Source of the DNA: Leptospirales bacterium
Lineage (GTDB): Bacteria; Spirochaetota; Leptospiria; Leptospirales; Leptonemataceae
Reading direction: 5' to 3'
Assembly (NCBI GenBank): GCA_016788865.1
Contig: JAEUSB010000031.1
Location: forward strand, 1 to 37,706
DNA length: 37,706 bases
Positions 24,294 through 32,370 of the stretch are shown here, one piece after another. Each line of letters opens with the position of its first letter. Positions within the stretch are counted from its first letter, which is position 1. The position numbers were made by a program, and so were the translations under genes. Under the pieces are notes generated by a model that saw only the letters and a program-made list of their open reading frames with translations, did not search any database and was not told where the DNA came from.

Positions 24294-24611
24294 TTACTTC
24301 TTCTCTTCCATTGCCAGCGATGATGCTGACTTTCCCTCAACAAGATATTCCTGAACAAATTGCTTAACCTGATCTTCATTCTCGATCTTGAACCATTTGG
24401 AGTCTGGATAGACCACCACAGACGGGCCTTCTTCACAACGATCGAGGCATCCGGCCATATTGACGCGAATGCTGCGCGACGGGCATGCCGTCTTGACGAG
24501 ATCCTTCATGGAATTTCGCAACTGAGTGGCATTCTTCAGGCCGCAGGAGGGTCGCGGGGCGAAAGGGTCCCGCTTATTTTCGCAGACAAATATGTGCTTC
24601 TCGTACATCAA
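24294..24611 (-). CDS. Thioredoxin-like [2Fe-2S] ferredoxin
   Basis: 105 residues. Cys ligands lie in HIFVCENKRDPFAPRPSCG and in MAGCLDRCEEGPSVVVYP, the C-x12-C ... C-x3-C arrangement of thioredoxin-like [2Fe-2S] ferredoxins (related to NuoE and to Azotobacter Shethna-type FeSI). It would carry one electron to an unknown partner in the cytosol. The C terminus ends in a charged tail. Its ATG overlaps the upstream sixA stop by 4 bases, giving a two-gene minus-strand operon. Confidence 0.85.
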   Translation of the reverse strand: MMYEKHIFVCENKRDPFAPRPSCGLKNATQLRNSMKDLVKTACPSRSIRVNMAGCLDRCEEGPSVVVYPDSKWFKIENEDQVKQFVQEYLVEGKSASSLAMEEKK

Positions 24612-25090
24612 CCGTAGAGTCGGCGCAAAATCCGCGCAGTCAACAACGATTCCATTTGCACTCTCGTTTCATCGATGTCCAGAACCAGAACGCCAGCCTT
24701 GGCCAATTCAAACGGTAGGGTCTCTACGCGAAGGAGGAAGGCAGCGAGCTGGGTGAGATTTGGCTCGTGGCCCACAATTGCGATGGTTTCTGCCGGCGTT
24801 TTCCGCATGAGTTCATCGATTGCCGGAAAATCCGCCTGATCCGGGCTCAGTAGAGGGGTTTCGATAAATGTCGCGGAATCGTAAAACCGCTTCAAAATAC
24901 GGCCGGTCTGCCGGGCGCGAAGGGCCGGGGAAACGTAGACAAGATCGATTGACGAATAGATGCGGCGCAGGCCGTGAAACGCGCGACGCGCTCGCTTTTT
25001 GCCCCGGTCAGTCAAGGGGCGCAGCATGTCATCGCCCGGAAAATCCTCCCGATCGGCAGCAATAGCGTGTCTGACAAAAAGAATCTTCAT
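24608..25090 (-). CDS. sixA: SixA-type phosphohistidine phosphatase
   Basis: 160 residues from the ATG at 25090; the open frame extends to 25321 but no homology is seen before MKILFVRHAIA. RHAIA with the catalytic His at residue 8, LTDRGKKRARRAF, VYVSPALRARQT and IVGHEPNLTQLAAFLL are the histidine phosphatase (RHG) motifs of SixA, which removes phosphate from His-containing phosphotransfer proteins in signalling or PTS-like systems. Cytosolic. It overlaps the ferredoxin gene by 4 bases (ATGA). The divergent Nudix gene begins 136 bases away. Confidence 0.88.
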   Translation of the reverse strand: MKILFVRHAIAADREDFPGDDMLRPLTDRGKKRARRAFHGLRRIYSSIDLVYVSPALRARQTGRILKRFYDSATFIETPLLSPDQADFPAIDELMRKTPAETIAIVGHEPNLTQLAAFLLRVETLPFELAKAGVLVLDIDETRVQMESLLTARILRRLYG

Positions 25091-25226
25091 GGGACCGATT
25101 GGGACATCGATCGATTCCAGCGGGAGTTCATTTCTGATCAAATGATTACAAATTTGTGTTTTCTTTTCCTGTCGGGGCCCGGCAAAAAGAATTGGAAATA
25201 TATACCAGGACGAGTTTGTTTGCGGG

Positions 25227-25754
25227 ATGCAGTTTTGTTCGGCTTGCGGCAAGCCCGTGGCACTGAAAATCCCTCCGGGCGACAGCTTGATGCGCCATGT
25301 CTGCGAAAGCTGCGGAACCATTCACTATCAGAACCCGCGGCTGGTTGTGGGCTGCCTGCCGATCTGGAAAGGAGAAATCCTCATCTGCAAGCGGGCTATT
25401 GAACCGGCCTATGGAAAATGGACTCTGCCTGCGGGATTTATGGAAAATGGAGAGGACCTGGCTGCAGGAGCCATACGAGAAACCCGTGAGGAAGCTAATG
25501 CAGCCGTACGGATCCGCCATCTCCAATCGGTATTCAGCATCCCGCACATTCACCAAGTGCACGTTTTCTTTCTGGCGGATTTGATCGATGGAACATTTGG
25601 TTCGGGGCCGGAAAGCCTCGAGGTGAAACTGGTGAAACCTGCGGACATTCCCTGGTCAGAAATCGCTTTTGGATCCGTCAGGTTTGCATTGGAAAGATAT
25701 CTGGGCGATCCTGACTCAACCTGCGCACACATAGATTCTTTCAAACGACCGTAA
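25227..25754 (+). CDS. Nudix hydrolase with zinc ribbon
   Basis: 175 residues. The N terminus has two zinc-ribbon Cys pairs (FCSACGK and HVCESCGT), followed by the Nudix fold. The Nudix box is GFMENGEDLAAGAIRETREEANA, split here as G-x5-E-x7-R-E-T-R-E-E-A-N, where the last Gly of the standard REUXEEXGU is Asn. This architecture is that of NudC-like or ADP-ribose/NADH pyrophosphatases; the substrate cannot be fixed. A downstream box SVFSIPHIHQVHVFFLA fits the fold. It is transcribed divergently from sixA and ends about 100 bases before the next gene. Confidence 0.85.
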   Translation: MQFCSACGKPVALKIPPGDSLMRHVCESCGTIHYQNPRLVVGCLPIWKGEILICKRAIEPAYGKWTLPAGFMENGEDLAAGAIRETREEANAAVRIRHLQSVFSIPHIHQVHVFFLADLIDGTFGSGPESLEVKLVKPADIPWSEIAFGSVRFALERYLGDPDSTCAHIDSFKRP

Positions 25755-25858
25755 TCGTTCAAATAAACCTGGATCCATCCAAAAACTGAAAAAGTTTTGC
25801 GAATTCTGTTTGCCCGATGTGTGCTATGTGCGCGTCTAATGCCCAAATCGGAGGTTCC

Positions 25859-26110
25859 ATGAAAACAATCAAAACCAGGACAACTGTCCTGATCGCGTCC
25901 GTTACACTGGCAGCAGGGTTTGCCCTGGGAACGCTAAACGCGGAAAACCAGCCAAATATGGTAGCGGCGCTGAGCCATCTGAACAATGCGGTAGCATCTT
26001 TGAAGAAAGCGACAGCAGACAAAGGCGGCCATCGTGCTAAGGCTATCCAGCTTACAAATGACGCAATTGCGGAAGTTAAAGCCGGAATCGCAGCCGACAA
26101 CAAGAAGTAA
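25859..26110 (+). CDS. Small exported helical protein
   Basis: 83 residues from the ATG at 25859, with GGAGG just ahead. MKTIKTRTTVLIASVTLAAGFALGTLNA-E is a clear signal peptide. The mature ~55 residues form two short helices separated by Gly-Gly-His: ALSHLNNAVASLKKATADKGGH and KAIQLTNDAIAEVKAG, alternating Ala/Leu and charged residues, with His in both halves. This resembles small periplasmic helical-hairpin proteins; I do not recognise a named family. It may bind another protein or a metal. It has its own terminator and appears to be monocistronic. Confidence 0.75.
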   Translation: MKTIKTRTTVLIASVTLAAGFALGTLNAENQPNMVAALSHLNNAVASLKKATADKGGHRAKAIQLTNDAIAEVKAGIAADNKK

Positions 26111-26117
26111 CTAGAGT

Positions 26118-26140
26118 AAGGGAGAGGTCAACTCTCCCTT
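26118..26140 (+). terminator. Intrinsic-type terminator of the small exported protein
   Basis: AAGGGAGAG and CTCTCCCTT form a perfect 9-base stem with the loop GTCAA, 7 bases after the stop of the small gene. The tail is TCCTTTC, only partly T-rich. The next gene starts 16 bases later. Confidence 0.65.
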
Positions 26141-26156
26141 TCCTTTCGCGTGCAGA

Positions 26157-27125
26157 TTGAAAGCCCAATCCTGGATTCCAATTGTCTTAGTTCCCTTAAG
26201 CGTCGTGATTGTTGGGGTTCGTTGCAAACAGAATTCCAATCCACCATCCGCTCCGGCCCCCGTTCGATCCTGGCTCTATATTTTACCTGAATCATTCCTA
26301 CCAGACTTTGAAACACGGCTGGCCAATGCCGACGTGCTATGCATCGGTGTTTTTCGACTCAACCAGATTGGTCAGCTTACGGCAAAACCAACCCTGACCA
26401 GGGATCAAAAATCGCGTCTGACAAACGCCCGAATGAATCGCAAAATTTACCCGCTTATTTCACTGACAAATGCATACGACGGTGCCCAACTCCTTGCGAA
26501 CAATTCGAGGAGAGCAGTAACAACGTTAGTCGCCTTATTAAAGGAAGAATCATACGACGGCCTGCACATTGACTTCGAGTATCTGACGGGAAGGAGTTCA
26601 GATCATTACGTATCATTTCTGAAGCTGCTGAAAGAGCATCCGGGTATGCAGGGAAAAACATTGAGTATAGCCGCGAATCCTCCCTTGCAGGGTACGGCTG
26701 AGCAAATCGCTTTCTTTGATCTGCAGAAACTTGATTTGGTCACAGACGAAATTGTGTTTATGACATATGACTATCACATGGAGCGAGCGGGTCCTGTGAC
26801 GCATTTGGGCTGGGCCGAAGAAAACATGAAACTGGCGTTCCGGCACATCCGGCCCGAGAAAGTGTGGCTTGGTGTTCCTGCCTATGGTTACGAATGGAAA
26901 CCTGGATCAACCCGGCCGTCCGTATTAAGCGAAGCACAGGGCCTCGAACTTTGTAAGCGCTATGGGTGCAAACGCCATGATTCAGGCTGCCTGACGGTGA
27001 ACTCTCAGGGACGCCAGGTATACTTTGCAGATAAGGAGACGCGCATTTCCATGCGCGACCTTGCAAAACGTCTTGGGGTAAGGGGAACCGCGCTATGGCG
27101 CGTTGGGTTTGAAGCTACTTTTTAG
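26157..27125 (+). CDS. GH18-like glycoside hydrolase lipoprotein
   Basis: 322 residues from a TTG without a clear ribosome binding site. A hydrophobic start (WIPIVLVPLSVVIVGVRC) could be a lipoprotein signal with Arg before Cys. The barrel shows DGLHIDFEYL, the D-x-x-D-x-E active site of family 18, and EIVFMTYDYHMERAG and VWLGVPAYGYEW as later strands; the end GVRGTALWRVGFEA also fits. This is the YaaH/chitinase-like branch, so the substrate may be chitin-like or peptidoglycan-derived sugars. Its 3' end overlaps the convergent small 56-residue gene by 11 bases. Confidence 0.8.
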   Translation: MKAQSWIPIVLVPLSVVIVGVRCKQNSNPPSAPAPVRSWLYILPESFLPDFETRLANADVLCIGVFRLNQIGQLTAKPTLTRDQKSRLTNARMNRKIYPLISLTNAYDGAQLLANNSRRAVTTLVALLKEESYDGLHIDFEYLTGRSSDHYVSFLKLLKEHPGMQGKTLSIAANPPLQGTAEQIAFFDLQKLDLVTDEIVFMTYDYHMERAGPVTHLGWAEENMKLAFRHIRPEKVWLGVPAYGYEWKPGSTRPSVLSEAQGLELCKRYGCKRHDSGCLTVNSQGRQVYFADKETRISMRDLAKRLGVRGTALWRVGFEATF

Positions 27126-27285
27126 AAGCTTTGAGCTCACTCTGACGAGCAACTAGCTCTTTGGCATACTTGCTATTGAGACCTTTCATATGTTCCTGGG
27201 TCTTCTTGATAGCGCCTTCCACTTCCTGGAGGGACATGCGATTCACTTTCTTGTTCTTTTTTTCTTCTTTGGTTTCTTCTGACAT
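27115..27285 (-). CDS. Small highly charged protein, 56 residues
   Basis: An ATG-started frame too short for most calls: MSEETKEEKKNKKVNR at the start, then a helix SLQEVEGAIKKTQEHMKG and LNSKYAKELVARQSELK, ending in KKstop. AGG precedes the ATG at 9 bases. Charge is high, with no hydrophobic core, so it is probably helical or coiled-coil and cytosolic. Coding quality is suggested by the clean frame filling the whole gap between two genes. I do not recognise a family. It follows the 27344-28117 gene on the same strand, with an inverted repeat between them. Confidence 0.55.
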   Translation of the reverse strand: MSEETKEEKKNKKVNRMSLQEVEGAIKKTQEHMKGLNSKYAKELVARQSELKASKK

Positions 27286-27299
27286 GATTTCGACCTGAA

Positions 27300-27322
27300 C
27301 GGTCAGAAAATCTGTCTGACCG
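27300..27322 (-). terminator. Inverted repeat upstream of the 56-residue gene
   Basis: CGGTCAGA and TCTGACCG form a perfect 8-base stem around a 7-base loop, between the stop of the exported protein (27344) and the ATG at 27285. Without a T tract it may act as attenuator, processing site or operator. Confidence 0.4.
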
Positions 27323-27343
27323 ATCCGGACAAGTATTTATTGG

Positions 27344-28117
27344 CTACAGGTTAATTTGCCACTCGTTCTTACGGTTACGTTTATCGTAGTAAGAAGCAAT
27401 GAGCATATCCATGCTATACAGCGCCGTGCGCAGGTTCAAATAAATCAAACGCAGGGCGCGCAGCTGAATCTCAGGGGATGTGGCTTCCAGGGTAATGGCC
27501 GGCTGCCCCGCGCGTGGCATCTGGAAGTTATGCCGGTGAGTCTCAAGCTCCACCATTTGAACATTGGGATAATACAGGCGCATGAGTTTGCGAGTCCACT
27601 GATCTGGATGATATACATTTCGAGTCATGCTATCCATGACCAGGCAGGTCAAATGCGGTGTTCCATCCTGACCTGCACCGTAGGTCAGACTGAGCACTTT
27701 CTTTGAGTTTACATAGTCCCCTTCTCGCCATGCCCCTGGCACGTCCTCAAGGATGATCTCTTGATAATATTGCAATTTAGGATAAAGCTGAACGAGCCGC
27801 TTATGTTTGAGTTCTACGTCCTTTACCGCTGTCTTTACGTTGTCAATTTCGATGGTAAGGAGACGTTCCATTTCCTCACGGTATTGCTTTTCTTGCGGGT
27901 TGTTCCCCATTGCGTTTTCTGACATAATGGGTCTGCCATCAGAAGGAACCTGGGCATTCCTGGTTTCCTGATTGAGACAACGGCGCATCTTGTCTTCTGC
28001 CTCTTTGGTTGGGTCCGCAGACTGTGGTTTAGGCTGCGACTGGGGTTGCGGCTGCTGCGCCGCAACAGCGACGAACGCCAGTAATGTGAATGAAGATAAT
28101 ATAAGCGCCCGCTTCAT
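27344..28117 (-). CDS. Hypothetical exported protein with Pro/Gln-rich linker
   Basis: 257 residues. MKRALILSSFTLLAFVAVAA is a classical signal peptide, followed by QQPQPQSQPKPQSADPTKEAED, a Pro/Gln-rich linker, given here as two parts. The rest contains a charged helical region (EKQYREEMERLLTIEIDNVK), a Cys pair (RRCLN, LTCLV), and a final YLNLRTALYSMDMLIASYYDKRNRK helix. The pattern suggests a periplasmic protein with a predicted coiled-coil region. I recognise no family. Ribosome binding site GGGAG lies 11 bases ahead of the ATG. It probably shares a transcript with the small charged gene downstream. Confidence 0.65.
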   Translation of the reverse strand: MKRALILSSFTLLAFVAVAAQQPQPQSQPKPQSADPTKEAEDKMRRCLNQETRNAQVPSDGRPIMSENAMGNNPQEKQYREEMERLLTIEIDNVKTAVKDVELKHKRLVQLYPKLQYYQEIILEDVPGAWREGDYVNSKKVLSLTYGAGQDGTPHLTCLVMDSMTRNVYHPDQWTRKLMRLYYPNVQMVELETHRHNFQMPRAGQPAITLEATSPEIQLRALRLIYLNLRTALYSMDMLIASYYDKRNRKNEWQINL

Positions 28118-28208
28118 AAAAAGAGTACTCCCGATGTGAATCTCGGATCGGAACCATCACAAAAAAAAGCCTATTCTAAAAAATTACAACCTTTATCCGA
28201 AAAAATGA

Positions 28209-28577
28209 TCAATTCCCGGCTGGCCGAGGATTGCAGAGACGGAGCACGGTTCTGTAGAGATTTGCGACATAAAGCGTGCTTTGATCCGGATTGAGGCCAC
28301 AGGACATTGAAAGTATAGCGATCACGCAATCATCGATTGATTTCTTTAGGTAGTATGGACTACTCAGCTCACCGGGAACAATGTAGTCCTGACCAAACAT
28401 CGCCGCGTTGTTGTTCTCCGGACATTTGCCAATGCTGAGAATCATGGCGGCCCGAAGATCAGCCATTGCCTGGCCGCGCGATACCACCTCTTCTCCCTCG
28501 AACAGACCAATCCCATCTGAGCCCATCCAGGCGCAGGACGTCAGAGACAGGATGAAAATGAAGAGAAGCCTCTGCAT
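28209..28577 (-). CDS. Hypothetical small lipoprotein
   Basis: 122 residues from the ATG at 28577. The start MQRLLFIFILSLTSC is a compact lipoprotein signal. The mature part has three or four further Cys (GKCPENNN, DDCVIAILSMSC, VLRLCNP), which suggests disulfides in the periplasm. It resembles small leptospiral lipoprotein families (for example TIGR04452) in layout only, a weak recollection. A longer frame to 28727 would include no signal peptide and overlap alaS. It is divergent from alaS with about 90 bases between them. Confidence 0.6.
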   Translation of the reverse strand: MQRLLFIFILSLTSCAWMGSDGIGLFEGEEVVSRGQAMADLRAAMILSIGKCPENNNAAMFGQDYIVPGELSSPYYLKKSIDDCVIAILSMSCGLNPDQSTLYVANLYRTVLRLCNPRPAGN

Positions 28578-28586
28578 ATCCAAGAC

Positions 28587-28621
28587 TTGTAAACACGGGG
28601 TGGAAGGCCACAAATTTACAA
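28587..28621. repeat. TTGTAAA/TTTACAA inverted repeat in the alaS divergent region
   Basis: Perfect 7-base arms at 28587-28593 and 28615-28621 separated by 21 bases, between the divergent lipoprotein and alaS genes. It may be a regulatory site or chance in A/T-rich DNA. Confidence 0.2.
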
Positions 28622-28669
28622 AATTCTGCTTTATGGCCTGCCCTCCCAAAACGATTTCAGTTGAAACGC

Positions 28670-31636
28670 ATGAGTAAGAGCAAATCAGCCGCAAAGAAAT
28701 CGCCTCGAGCGCGCAAAGCTGCCGCACCCAGAAAAGGCATTTTGAAGAAGGGAAGTGCGCACCTCAAGACCGCTAGCAAGAAAGCTGCTCAAAAGAAATC
28801 AGCACCAGCAAGGAAGGCCCCAGTGTCCAAATCCCCGAGTAACAAAACCGAGGTCTGGACGGCCGCGCGAATCCGCGATCTCTGGAAAGAATTCTTTAAG
28901 GCCAAGGGCCATCTCGTAACGCCATCGGCCAGCCTGATGCCATCCGGTGACCCAACGTTGCTATTTACCACGGCGGGCATGGTTCCCTTCAAAGCGTATT
29001 TCGCAGGCACGGAGAAACCTCCCTCCAAGCGAATCGCTACAATTCAAAAGTGCCTTCGCACAACAGATCTCGAAAGCGTGGGGCGCACGGAACGGCACTG
29101 TACTTTTTTTGAAATGCTCGGCAACTTCAGTTTTGGCGACTACTTCAAACGAGAATCCATTCACTGGGCGTATGAATTCTCGCTCAAACATCTCAAACTG
29201 GATCCAGAGAAAATCTACGTTACTGTCTATCAGGACGACGACGAAGCGGAAGAGATCTGGCACAAGGAAGTGGGCGTCCCCATGTCACGGATTCGCAGAC
29301 TCGGGAAGGAAGCAAACTGGTGGGGTCCCGCAGGGGATTCCGGAGCCTGCGGGCCTTGCTCTGAGCTTTACCTGGACCGAGGCGAAGGTCGATGCAATCA
29401 AGATCCAAAGAACTGCGGTCCAGGATGCGCATGCGATCGATTCATGGAATACTGGAACCTGGTGTTCAACCAGTTTTACCAGGATAAATCCGGAAAGCTC
29501 CATCCCCTTCCCCAGACTGGAATCGATACCGGTGCTGGCCTTGAGCGCATCACGATGCTCAAGATGGAAGAGAACAGCGTCTACGACACAGACGAGATGC
29601 GCCAGATTCTAAAGTTCATTGAAGGACTTACAGAGGAACTTCGTGAAGATAAGAAACGAATTTCCTACGATCCCAAACGATCGGATGCTCCCGCATTCCG
29701 CGTATTGACCGACCATGCGCGCGCTTCAACGTTTGCGCTGGCGGATGGAATTTTTCCGGACAATACAGGCCGTGGCTACGTTATCCGGCGAATCATCCGT
29801 CGCGCCCTCCTCTTCTCAAGAGAGCTTGGAATCAGAACCGCAATCCTCTATAGAATGGTGCCTGAGATCGTTCGCATCTACGGCAAAGCATATCCGGAAG
29901 TCAAAGAGCGCGCCGCTGAAATCGAAAAAACAATTCGCAGCGAAGAAGAGAGATTTCTCCGGACACTTGAACAAGGGATAATGCGCTTTGACGAGTACCT
30001 GGCGCAGGCAAAGAAGCAAGGACTCGGACAATTCCCGGGTAAGGACGCCTTTCGCCTGTATGATACCTATGGCTTCCCGCTCGAAATGACAGTAGAACTG
30101 GCCGAGAAGCAGGGCATGCCGGTGGACCTTGCCGGATTTGAATCCGGCATGAAAGAACAAAAGGAGCGCGCGTCCAAGGCGGCCGCATTCAAGGACTGGA
30201 ACTTTCCAGCTGGATTTGAATCGCCTGGTGAATCCAAATTCCTGGGCTATACTGACAGCAATGCAAGCTCCAGGATTCAAGCCATTCTGCAACTCGATGG
30301 AGAAGCAAGATCGCTCACTTCCGTTCAGGCACCAACAAAAGGGTCTGTAATCCTGGTACTCGATCAAACGCCCTTCTATCCAGAGGGTGGCGGGCAAGTA
30401 GGCGACACGGGTCAGATTGTCTCTGGCAACTCCGTCTTTGTTGTTCATGACACAAAGAAGAAGCAAGGTTTGATTCTCCATCTTGGTGAGTTGACAGAGG
30501 GTGAGCTCAAGGTTGGTTCCAATGTAGAGGCCTCAATTGACGTCGAGCGTCGCGAAGCCCTGACGCATCATCACAGCGCCACGCATTTGCTTAACAAGTC
30601 GCTGCGCGATTTGATCGGAACGCATATCTTGCAGACAGGTTCGCTTGTGGCTCCGGACTACCTGCGATTCGATTTCTCGCACGGGGAAAAGATTCCGCTG
30701 GATCAATTGCGCAAAGTGGAAGCGCACGTGAACGCAGCTATTGCAAAACGCGCCAGCGTTGAAGCAAAGATCATGTCAATCGACGACGCGAAGAAGGCCG
30801 GAGCGCTTGCAACATTCGGAGAGAAGTACGGAACAGAAGTTCGCGTACTTTCGATGGGGAGTGAAGGAACTCTCTCGCGCGAGCTCTGCGGTGGCTGTCA
30901 CGTTTCCAATACGGGAAGTATTCAGTATTTCCATATATTAAAAGAAAGCAGTCCAGGGGCAGGCAATCGTCGCATTGAAGCTGTAGCGGGCCAGGCAGCC
31001 GTCCGGTACTTTAATGAAGAAGTTGCTCGCGTAACCACGAACATCCTTGAGCACAACCAGGCAGTAGCTGCGGCTAAGTTAGAGGCAGAGCAATCGAAGG
31101 GCCTGGTGGTCGCGCAAAGAGCAACAGAAGATCGAAAGATCAAACTCCTGGCGCAAGGCGCATCAGGAGTTGCGGAGCTCGTCGCGAATCTTGAGGCTGA
31201 TAAACTGGCACTCGAAGCCGCTCAGAAAGAATTCAACAAACGCAGTAAGAAGGACGCAGCAGCAAGCCGCACGCTTGAAGTCGATGAAAAGGACATTGTC
31301 CAGGTTGGCCAAACGCAAGTTCTGAAACTAATCTTCAAAGACGCAAACCCCGAAGACGTGAAAAGATTGGGCGATTCACTCAAGGAAAAGCATAGAAACT
31401 TCTGCGCTCTCTTTGGCCTGACGTCCGATCGCGGCCCCGTGCTCATTTTCATGGCGAATCGAACGGCCGTTGAATCCGGTGTGGACTGCGGCAAGTTGAT
31501 CAAGCTCGCCGCCGGTCTGATCGGCGGTGGGGGTGGTGGCCGACCGGAGATGGCTCAGGCCGGCGGGAAGAACGCCGAGCCGTTACCGCGAGCGCTTGAC
31601 GCTGCCTTTGCCGAACTGGAGAAGACTCTGAAATAG
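28670..31636 (+). CDS. alaS: Alanyl-tRNA synthetase with lysine-rich N-terminal extension
   Basis: 988 residues from the ATG at 28670 (a TTG at 28661 is also in frame). About 60 N-terminal residues contain 16 Lys and 4 Arg with Ala, Ser and Pro, like histone H1 tails, before the normal AlaRS start LWKEFFKAKGH. The catalytic class II domain follows (SASLMPSGDPTLLFTTAGM, TERHCTFFEMLGNFSFGDYF), with a spirochaete/Gram-positive-like GPCSELYLDRGEG insert rich in Cys. The editing domain has HHHSATHLL near 633 and CGGCHVSN near 740, and the C terminus ends in a Gly-rich DHHA1 region (IGGGGGGRPEMAQAGG). It charges tRNA-Ala and proofreads Ser/Gly. Confidence 0.93.
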   Translation: MSKSKSAAKKSPRARKAAAPRKGILKKGSAHLKTASKKAAQKKSAPARKAPVSKSPSNKTEVWTAARIRDLWKEFFKAKGHLVTPSASLMPSGDPTLLFTTAGMVPFKAYFAGTEKPPSKRIATIQKCLRTTDLESVGRTERHCTFFEMLGNFSFGDYFKRESIHWAYEFSLKHLKLDPEKIYVTVYQDDDEAEEIWHKEVGVPMSRIRRLGKEANWWGPAGDSGACGPCSELYLDRGEGRCNQDPKNCGPGCACDRFMEYWNLVFNQFYQDKSGKLHPLPQTGIDTGAGLERITMLKMEENSVYDTDEMRQILKFIEGLTEELREDKKRISYDPKRSDAPAFRVLTDHARASTFALADGIFPDNTGRGYVIRRIIRRALLFSRELGIRTAILYRMVPEIVRIYGKAYPEVKERAAEIEKTIRSEEERFLRTLEQGIMRFDEYLAQAKKQGLGQFPGKDAFRLYDTYGFPLEMTVELAEKQGMPVDLAGFESGMKEQKERASKAAAFKDWNFPAGFESPGESKFLGYTDSNASSRIQAILQLDGEARSLTSVQAPTKGSVILVLDQTPFYPEGGGQVGDTGQIVSGNSVFVVHDTKKKQGLILHLGELTEGELKVGSNVEASIDVERREALTHHHSATHLLNKSLRDLIGTHILQTGSLVAPDYLRFDFSHGEKIPLDQLRKVEAHVNAAIAKRASVEAKIMSIDDAKKAGALATFGEKYGTEVRVLSMGSEGTLSRELCGGCHVSNTGSIQYFHILKESSPGAGNRRIEAVAGQAAVRYFNEEVARVTTNILEHNQAVAAAKLEAEQSKGLVVAQRATEDRKIKLLAQGASGVAELVANLEADKLALEAAQKEFNKRSKKDAAASRTLEVDEKDIVQVGQTQVLKLIFKDANPEDVKRLGDSLKEKHRNFCALFGLTSDRGPVLIFMANRTAVESGVDCGKLIKLAAGLIGGGGGGRPEMAQAGGKNAEPLPRALDAAFAELEKTLK

Positions 31637-31692
31637 CTTGCCGCGGCGAGCAGTTTGCGAAAGAAGCGCGATTCTCCGCGCGTCCTCCTGTG

Positions 31693-31845
31693 GTCTTTTT
31701 AGGTCTCCGGACGATCTCATTGAGGAAAGGCGGCAGGCAGGGCGCAGCGAATCGGATTTGAGCGTCCGAGACTCGGAACACCGCGTCTCGGACGCCCGCC
31801 TGTCCGCCTTCCGGCCAGAGGATCACCCGGAGACCGCCAAAAGAC
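31693..31845. repeat. Long imperfect inverted repeat between alaS and yajQ
   Basis: The inner stem is GCGTCCGAGAC (31762-31772) against GTCTCGGACGC (31785-31795), perfect over 11 bases with a 12-base loop. Outward, AAGGCGG-CAGGC (31726-31737) matches the reverse complement of GCCTGTCCGCCTT (31798-31810), GATC at 31713 and 31821 face each other, GGTCTCCGG (31702-31710) pairs with CCGGAGACC (31827-31835), and GTCTTTT (31693-31699) with AAAAGAC (31839-31845). The left arm has about 20 extra bases near 31741-31761. Together it could fold into a hairpin of about 70 base pairs. It occupies most of the only large gap in this part. Confidence 0.7.
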
Positions 31846-31878
31846 TTGCTTTCCTGATCAAATCCCGGACAAAAGCGC

Positions 31879-32370
31879 ATGGCACAGGAGTACTCATTCG
31901 ATATCAGTTCCAAAGTCGATCGGCAGGAGTTAGCCAACGCAATCGACGCGACAAAGAAGGAAGTTGAAAACCGTTTCGACTTCAAGGGTTCACCCGTCAC
32001 TGTGGACCTTGACAAAGAACATCTACAACTTGAAACAGCGGATGAAATGAAACTCAAGCAGCTAATCGACGTGATTCAATCAAAGCTGGTAAAACGCAAC
32101 ATCAGTTTGAAGGCGTTCAAGTACGGCCCCTTTGAAAGCAACGTTAGCGGTAAGTTCAAATGCAAGGTAGATATTCAGAACGGTCTTACCCAGGAACAAT
32201 GCAAAAAGATTACCAAACTCATTAAGGATTCCAAAATCAAGGTCCAGGCCCGCATTCAAGAAGATCAAGTGCGCGTAACAGGCAAGGACAAAGATGACCT
32301 GCAGGCCATCGTTCGTCTTGTGAAAGAAGCCAATTACGATTTTGACGCAAGTTTCTCCAATTACAGATGA
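31879..32370 (+). CDS. yajQ: YajQ-family nucleotide-binding protein
   Basis: 163 residues, exactly the usual length. SFDISSKVDRQELANAID, EVENRFDFKGS and VKRNISLKAFKYGPFE are the first half, and IQNGLTQEQCKKITKLIKDSKIKVQARIQEDQVRVTGKDKDDLQ (seen over residues 94-137) the second, of the double ferredoxin-like YajQ (DUF520) fold. YajQ proteins bind GTP/ATP and, in Xanthomonas, cyclic di-GMP as part of a transcription-linked effector. Cytosolic. It overlaps the TPR gene by 4 bases and is preceded by the long inverted repeat. Confidence 0.93.
   Translation: MAQEYSFDISSKVDRQELANAIDATKKEVENRFDFKGSPVTVDLDKEHLQLETADEMKLKQLIDVIQSKLVKRNISLKAFKYGPFESNVSGKFKCKVDIQNGLTQEQCKKITKLIKDSKIKVQARIQEDQVRVTGKDKDDLQAIVRLVKEANYDFDASFSNYR

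Noticed and set aside
25782..25798. AAAACT/AGTTTT hairpin after the Nudix gene
   Set aside because: A/T-only 6-base stem without G/C core and no T tail; too weak to call a terminator.
31500..32057. 185-residue minus-strand frame across alaS end and yajQ start
   Set aside because: It is antisense to two well-supported genes and its product is Ser/Arg-rich without any recognisable domain.
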